A DNA stretch of 19,814 nucleotides from Thermoplasmata archaeon (GTDB lineage: Archaea > Thermoplasmatota > Thermoplasmata > Lutacidiplasmatales > UBA184): positions 1 through 19,814 of the forward strand of contig JAKATE010000017.1 in the NCBI GenBank assembly GCA_021828085.1, written 5' to 3'. The first letter of the stretch is position 1. Every line of letters begins with the position of its first letter. The notes beneath the pieces are model-generated. The model saw only the letters and a list, made by a program, of their open reading frames with translations, searched no databases and was not told where the DNA came from. A program made the position numbers and the translations under genes. This document shows, in pieces, positions 15,708 through 19,814 of this stretch.

Positions 15708-17393
15708 ATGATGGAGGCGCCTCCCGTTCCTCTGGACGCACTGCCGCGCACCGAGCTCCCCCCGGAGGCCTCGCCGGCGGACCGGGCGTTCGTCGAGCTC
15801 GAGCAGCGGGTGGTCCATCAGCTCTTCTCCTTCTCACCGGCGAGCGCGGTCCAGCTCGGGCTCCACGCGTACGACGGGCGGGTCCCGGACTACTCCCCGG
15901 CCGCTGTCGCCCGTTACCACCAGGGCCTCGACACGCTGGACCGGGAGCTCGAGGCGGTCTCCGAAGGGGAGCTCTCCCCCTCCGCGAGGGTCGACTGGGA
16001 GCTGCTCAAGCTCCAGATCGCCTCCGAGCAGTTCAATCTGGACGAGCTCAAGGTCCTCGAGCGCTTCCCCCACGCGTACGTGGACGGGCTCCAGCTGGTC
16101 CCGTACATGGCCCGCGACTACGCGCCGGCCGAGACCCGGGCCGCGGCCATGGTCCAGGTCCTGCGTGCCGTGCCCTCCGTCCTGGGGGAGGCCCGGCGGC
16201 GTCTCAAGGACCCTCTGGGGGCTCCCCTGGTCCAGGTGAGCCAGGCCATGGCGGCCGGGCTAGCGCCCCATTACCTCGACGCGGAGCATTGGATCGCGCG
16301 GGAATCGCCGGGATCGCTCACGGAGTACCGGCGGGCGCGGGAGGCGGCGGAGGACGAGGTCCGGCGCTTCGAGGAGCGACTCGAGGAGGCCCGCCGGCAC
16401 GCCACCGACGCCTTCGCCCTCGGGCCCGCGCGCTTCCAGCGGCTGCTCTACGTGCGCGAGGGCCTCGAGCTCCCCTGGGAGGAGCTCCGGCAGATCGGCG
16501 AGGAGGACCTGCATCGGAACCAGTCCCGCCTGGCCGGGATCGCCCACTCGCTGCGTCCGCCCCGCGAGCCCGGGGCCGCCATCGCGGAGCTGTGGGGGGA
16601 CCATCCCACCGCCGAGGGTCTGCTCTCGGAGGCGAAGGCGTACACCGAGGAGCTTAGGCGGTTCGTCCGGGAGAAGGGGTTCGTCAGCCTGCCGACCCCC
16701 GAGCACTGCCGGGTGGAGGAGACCCCACCGGTCTCCCGCGCCTGGACCACAGCCAGCCTCGACCCCCCTGGGCCCTTCGAGCGGGAGGCGTACGAGGGGG
16801 TCTACCACGTCACCCCGGTCGAGCCCAACTGGGACCCGAAGCGCCAGCGCGAGTGGCTCGAATCGTTCAACCGCCCGCTCCTCCGCAACATCACCGCGCA
16901 CGAGGTCTATCCCGGACACTACCTGCAGCTGCTCCACTTCCGGCGCCAGGCCCGGTCGCTGACGCGGCGGACGTACCTCTCGGCCGCCTTCGTCGAGGGA
17001 TGGGCGCACTATTCCGAGCTCCTGGTCATCGAGGAGGGCTACGGAGGGGGAGCCCCCCCGGCGGAGATGGCCCAGCTCCACGACGCGCTCCTCCGGGATT
17101 GCCGGCTCCTGGCCTCCATCGACATGCACTGCCGCGGAAGGAGCGTCGCGGAAGCCACCGCGCTCTTCGAGGGCCAGGCGCACATGGGCCATTTCCCTGC
17201 CGAGCGCGAGGCGCTCCGGGGCACCTTCAATCCGGAGTACTTCTGTTACACGCTGGGGAAGCTCGAGATCCTCCGCGCCCGGGAACGCTACCGGGTCAAG
17301 CACCCGGGGTGCAGGCCACGGGAGTTCCACGACCGGCTCCTCTCGCTGGGGGCCCCGCCGGTCGGCTGGATCGACCGCCTCCTCGCGGCTTAG
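15708..17393 (+). CDS. DUF885 family metallopeptidase-like protein
   Basis: The 561-residue protein starts at an ATGATG pair (15708 or 15711). It matches DUF885 in length and motifs: an N-terminal helical region, YVDGLQLVPYMARDYAP, the loop GVYHVTPVEPNWD, the zinc motif HEVYPGH (398-404) within NITAHEVYPGHYLQLLH, and EGWAHYSE (about 430-437), whose Glu and His complete a gluzincin-like active site. The end FNPEYFCYTLGKLEI is also typical. DUF885 is related to the M32/M3-like thermolysin-fold peptidases; a few members act as peptidases, but substrates are mostly unknown. I see no signal peptide, so it is probably cytoplasmic. Its stop overlaps that of the convergent DUF1697 gene (TTAG, 17390-17393). 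Confidence 0.92.
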   Translation: MMEAPPVPLDALPRTELPPEASPADRAFVELEQRVVHQLFSFSPASAVQLGLHAYDGRVPDYSPAAVARYHQGLDTLDRELEAVSEGELSPSARVDWELLKLQIASEQFNLDELKVLERFPHAYVDGLQLVPYMARDYAPAETRAAAMVQVLRAVPSVLGEARRRLKDPLGAPLVQVSQAMAAGLAPHYLDAEHWIARESPGSLTEYRRAREAAEDEVRRFEERLEEARRHATDAFALGPARFQRLLYVREGLELPWEELRQIGEEDLHRNQSRLAGIAHSLRPPREPGAAIAELWGDHPTAEGLLSEAKAYTEELRRFVREKGFVSLPTPEHCRVEETPPVSRAWTTASLDPPGPFEREAYEGVYHVTPVEPNWDPKRQREWLESFNRPLLRNITAHEVYPGHYLQLLHFRRQARSLTRRTYLSAAFVEGWAHYSELLVIEEGYGGGAPPAEMAQLHDALLRDCRLLASIDMHCRGRSVAEATALFEGQAHMGHFPAEREALRGTFNPEYFCYTLGKLEILRARERYRVKHPGCRPREFHDRLLSLGAPPVGWIDRLLAA

Positions 17394-17971
17394 TCCACGC
17401 TCCGCGCCGGCGAGGGTTCCGGCCCCTCGGTCGACTCGAGCAGCTGCAGGATCCGCCGAGCCGTGTTCCAGTTCCTGCCCGTCGTGCTCTGCCCCAGGCA
17501 ACGCTCCAGCCGGGCGGGGGTGAGCCGGGAACCGGCGATCCCGTCGGGATAGTAGACGTAGAGCCCTCGGCCCTTTCGCTGGAGGAGCTCGGGTCCCGGG
17601 ATCGCCTCGACGGTCCTCTTCCAGGCGCCGGGGGAGGGGGTCGCGGCCAACGGATAGAGAAGGAGGTGGGTCGGGTCCTCCCGCGCCTGCGAGGGGAAAG
17701 GGTTCCCGCGGATCAGCCCTCGCCATTCTCCCTGGGAGCAGACCTGGAGATCCACCCGCCCCCCGAGCCGAGGGGGAAGCCGTTCCTCCAGGAGGATCCT
17801 AAGGCGCGCGGTAGGAACCGGTGGCGACCAGAAGAGGAGGTTCCCGCTGGTGAGGAAGGTGCGGACCCGGGTGATCTCCGGTCCCTGCGCGGCTCGGGCG
17901 AGCCGTTCCATGGAGAGGGACCCCGAGGCCCCCACGTTCACCCCCCGGAGGAGGGCCACATACGCCGGCAC
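17390..17971 (-). CDS. DUF1697 family protein
   Basis: The 193-residue protein (GTG start at 17971) is a standard-length DUF1697 member. It opens with YVALLRGVNVGASGSLSMER, continues with VRTFLTSGNLLF and ends with YPDGIAGSRLT, LERCLG and TTGRNWNTARRILQLL, all family signatures. No biochemical role is established; the fold is a ferredoxin-like tandem. It is mainly bacterial, so an archaeal copy may reflect transfer. A candidate promoter is AAGTCTCAACC on the coding strand (17992-18002), but it is weak, and a second A+T stretch lies further up (18030-18043). Confidence 0.9.
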   Translation of the reverse strand: MPAYVALLRGVNVGASGSLSMERLARAAQGPEITRVRTFLTSGNLLFWSPPVPTARLRILLEERLPPRLGGRVDLQVCSQGEWRGLIRGNPFPSQAREDPTHLLLYPLAATPSPGAWKRTVEAIPGPELLQRKGRGLYVYYPDGIAGSRLTPARLERCLGQSTTGRNWNTARRILQLLESTEGPEPSPARSVD

Positions 17972-18029
17972 GTCCCCACGAGGCGGGAACAGGGTTGAGA
18001 CTTCCCGATGAGCTCGGCGGGGGCCCGCG

Positions 18030-18043
18030 CCTATCTATCCTAC
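18030..18043 (-). promoter_or_regulatory. A+T-richer stretch upstream of DUF1697
   Basis: The coding strand reads GTAGGATAGATAGG about 65 bp before the DUF1697 start. If used as a TATA box it would give a leader of some 35-40 nt. It could equally belong to the 3' untranslated part of the upstream methyltransferase-like gene. Confidence 0.25.
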
Positions 18044-18061
18044 CGGGCCCGACGCGGCCCT

Positions 18062-19183
18062 CTACCGGCGGGGGGGGCGAATGGCCTCCGGCAGCTTGGC
18101 CTCCACTCCCGGCGATACCGGACGGCCCGCCGACCCGACCGGGACTGACGGCGAAACGGGGAGCCATCCGGGGAGTTCCCCACCGGCGACGGAGGGGGAG
18201 CTTCCGGGCTCTCCCCACCGGGGGGGGTCCAGCGCGGTCCGCTCCCGGTGCGCAGCGACGATGAGCTGTGCCCACGGGTCCCCTTCCAGCGGAAGGCCGG
18301 GGCCTACGGTGCGGGGCCATCGGGACCCCTGCGCCACGAGCGTGATGGATTCCAGCGCCAGATGGGCACGGCGGAGGATTCCCCGGAGCCTCGGCTCGGT
18401 GATCGCCTCGTCGAGGTGCGAGCGGGCCGCCTGCTCGACCGTGAGCGAGCCTTCCTCGGTGATCCAACCGGACAGGAGCACCGGGGCACCGGGGCGGAGC
18501 ACCCGTGCGACCTCCTCGATCCAATCCCGGGCACGGGGTAGCTCGTTGATCCCCCCGACGCTGATCACTCCGTTCGCCATGGAGGCCCGGAACGGCAGCC
18601 GGTCCGCCTGCGCCTCCGCCAGCGAGACCCGGGCGTAGCGGCGGACCTTCCGAAGGAAGGCTTCGAGCGGGAGGAGCCTCTCCACCTCCGGGTCCACCCC
18701 GATGAGCAGCTGCCGGAAGTTCGTCGGGTCCGCCACGCGCTGGAGGAGGGAACGGTCCCGGGCCGGAAGGACGAGGAGCGCTCCCGACCAGTGGGAAAGG
18801 GACTCGAGCACCGACGAGAGCGTCCGCTCGTGCGCTTCGAGCAGTTCGCGGGAAGGGATCCCGCCGAGGGGGACCGACGCTTCCCCGGGTCGCTCCGGTC
18901 GGTGGGGGGTCTCCTTCCGAGTATCCCCGCGCCCTCGGAGTCCGAAGCGCCCCACGCCCCGGTCGACCCACCAGTCCGCGCCGCACTCCCGGCATCTCAA
19001 CTCCGCCCGGGAGATCCGGCCGCCGGTCTTGCGCCGCGGGAGTAGGCGGGTGAGGTCTCCCCGGCACTCCGGGCAGGCCGTGAGCCGGACTACGCGTTCG
19101 AGCATCGGTCTCCAGGGCTTGGGCCGTGCGGTCTCCCCGGCTCCTGGGGGGGCCCGCGCTCTCGCTCGAGCGTCCTGGTCCAC
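18062..19183 (-). CDS. Zinc-ribbon-fused methyltransferase-like protein
   Basis: The protein has 373 residues from the GTG at 19183, or 347 from an ATG at 19105 (Met27). An N-terminal Trm112/YbaR-like zinc ribbon has CPEC (37-40) and CREC (64-67). A class I methyltransferase-like domain follows (about 115-300): LIGVDPEVERLL (motif II), AQADRLPFRASMANGVISVG and EVARVLRPGAPVLLSGW (the typical post-motif helix and strand). Motif I, normally a glycine-rich loop such as LDLGCGTG, reads ALLVLPARDRSLL here, with no glycine. Either it is a catalytically dead fold or it binds SAM unusually. The last 70 residues are Pro/Ser/Gly-rich. It lies 75 bases downstream of the solute-binding-protein gene, behind a terminator-like hairpin. 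Confidence 0.75.
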   Translation of the reverse strand: MDQDARARARAPPGAGETARPKPWRPMLERVVRLTACPECRGDLTRLLPRRKTGGRISRAELRCRECGADWWVDRGVGRFGLRGRGDTRKETPHRPERPGEASVPLGGIPSRELLEAHERTLSSVLESLSHWSGALLVLPARDRSLLQRVADPTNFRQLLIGVDPEVERLLPLEAFLRKVRRYARVSLAEAQADRLPFRASMANGVISVGGINELPRARDWIEEVARVLRPGAPVLLSGWITEEGSLTVEQAARSHLDEAITEPRLRGILRRAHLALESITLVAQGSRWPRTVGPGLPLEGDPWAQLIVAAHRERTALDPPRWGEPGSSPSVAGGELPGWLPVSPSVPVGSAGRPVSPGVEAKLPEAIRPPRR

Positions 19184-19199
19184 ATTTTCTTCCTCGGGG

Positions 19200-19212
19200 A
19201 AAAAGGATGGAA
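19200..19212 (-). promoter_or_regulatory. Possible TATA-like box of the methyltransferase-like gene
   Basis: The coding strand reads TTCCATCCTTTTT, centred about 23 bp before the GTG at 19183. The same T-run also follows the hairpin at 19219-19242, so terminator and promoter may share it. Confidence 0.35.
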
Positions 19213-19218
19213 AGGGTT

Positions 19219-19242
19219 CCCCGGAGGCCGGAGCCTCCGGGG
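19219..19242 (-). terminator. Terminator-like hairpin after the solute-binding-protein gene
   Basis: A perfect 9-bp stem (CCCCGGAGG, 19219-19227, with CCTCCGGGG, 19234-19242) encloses a 6-nt loop. On the minus strand it follows the stop at 19259 by 16 bases and is followed by TTT and then TTTTT within 25 bases. This is the best terminator candidate in the window. Confidence 0.55.
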
Positions 19243-19258
19243 GGGCCCGGACCTCCGC

Positions 19259-19814
19259 CTAGGGGGGTCCGTTTTGGTACGTGATGGTGTACCAGGTGAG
19301 GGCCTTGCCACCTCCGATCATGGGGTTGGTGTTGATCCCGGCGGGGTTGATCCAGGTCGAGTAGGAGAAGACCGTGTTCTGCTGGAAGTTGTAGATGTAC
19401 AACCCCAGCTTGTACGCGATCTGCTCCGCGTTGTTGTAGATGAGTGCCCTCGCCGCGAGGCTGCAGGACGGGGGCGCGCACCCCGCTCCGTCCGCCACCA
19501 GGTTCGTGAGCGCCGTGTAGGCCCATCCCTGGCAGCCCAAGGTCACGACCATGTTCCAGCCGTTGGGGGCGCTGAGCGTCCCACCGTTGGCGCAACTGGA
19601 CATGTACCCGACCTTCGGGCCACCGAGCGCCCACGCCGTCAGGTTGAGCCCCGTCGCCGGGGAGGCGCCCGTGAGTCCCTCGAGGACCGCGTTGCCGAAC
19701 GTGTAGGTCGAGTCGGCCTGGTAGAGCGGGGCCATGTAGTCCGTCGGGTCCGGGTAGTCCGGGGCCCATCCGAGGTTGAAGATCGGCTGCGGGTTCTGTC
19801 CCGGGTTCGAGAAC
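19259..19814 (-). CDS. Extracellular solute-binding protein, family 5 type (C-terminal part; 5' end outside window)
   Basis: About 185 residues are visible, entering from the window edge and ending at a TAG (19259-19261). The segment NLGWAPDYPDPTDYMAPLYQ is the characteristic WxxDYPDP motif of the C-terminal lobe of oligopeptide/dipeptide-binding proteins (SBP family 5) of ABC importers. The part after it is rich in Asn, Tyr, Thr and Gly, the usual composition of secreted archaeal proteins, with Cys residues (SSCANGG, LGCQGW, GAGCAPPSC) that may form disulfides outside the cell. The C-terminal YNNAEQIAYKLGLYIYNFQQ fits a late helix of the family. No membrane anchor is visible at this end; a signal or lipoprotein motif would lie outside the window. 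Confidence 0.82.
   Translation of the reverse strand, partial: FSNPGQNPQPIFNLGWAPDYPDPTDYMAPLYQADSTYTFGNAVLEGLTGASPATGLNLTAWALGGPKVGYMSSCANGGTLSAPNGWNMVVTLGCQGWAYTALTNLVADGAGCAPPSCSLAARALIYNNAEQIAYKLGLYIYNFQQNTVFSYSTWINPAGINTNPMIGGGKALTWYTITYQNGPP

Overview
This window is chromosomal DNA of a very G+C-rich archaeon, most likely an uncultured, non-methanogenic member of the Thermoplasmatota or a nearby euryarchaeal lineage. The archaeal assignment is firm. It rests on an LSm (Sm-like) protein paired with ribosomal protein L37e, an S13e-type ribosomal protein S15 followed by a GAN/aRecJ-like DHH nuclease, a fibrillarin homologue, and TATA-like A+T islands about 23-31 bp upstream of start codons. 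The lineage is an inference from gyrase subunit A, a fused ArsA-HSP20 ATPase, many small zinc-ribbon proteins and apparently leaderless genes. There are 22 supportable protein genes, two of them cut by the window edges. I saw no RNA gene, CRISPR array, insertion sequence or phage gene, and no gene-free stretch longer than about 210 bases.

Layout. Bases 1-2998: tail of an unknown gene overlapping a DUF72 (YecE-like) gene, then a PrxQ/Bcp peroxiredoxin, a convergent LigB/DODA-like dioxygenase homologue, and an HxlR-like regulator divergent from it. Bases 3012-3967, minus strand: a membrane zinc-ribbon protein, then the LSm-L37e pair. Bases 4140-5360, plus strand: a long-form dihydropteroate synthase (FolP). 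Bases 5269-11444, minus strand: one tightly overlapped operon read S15 > DHH nuclease > GyrA > small zinc ribbon > ArsA-HSP20 > unknown helical protein. Its first five junctions are 4-nt, 4-nt, 23-nt, 4-nt and 14-nt overlaps, and an 18-G homopolymer lies near the start of the last gene.

Bases 11648-13135: an APC-superfamily amino acid/polyamine permease. Bases 13195-14849, minus strand: RidA > fibrillarin > a winged-helix-like unknown. Bases 14903-17393, plus strand: a membrane-anchored double zinc-ribbon protein and a DUF885 metallopeptidase-like protein. Bases 17390-19814, minus strand: the C-terminal part of an extracellular solute-binding protein, a zinc-ribbon methyltransferase-like protein, and a DUF1697 protein.

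How they fit together. Most genes are housekeeping: translation (S15, L37e), RNA processing and modification (LSm, fibrillarin), replication and DNA topology (DHH nuclease, GyrA), folate synthesis (FolP), redox and metabolite damage control (peroxiredoxin, RidA), peptide or amino acid uptake and breakdown (solute-binding protein, APC permease, DUF885). I do not see a clear defence or mobile system. The less ordinary material is the zinc ribbon/ArsA-HSP20/helical-protein cassette with its poly-G tract, the two membrane-tethered zinc-ribbon proteins, a methyltransferase-like protein without a recognisable SAM-binding glycine loop, a dioxygenase homologue with an altered metal site, and a 53-bp intergenic region that appears to drive two divergent leaderless genes from one A+T island.
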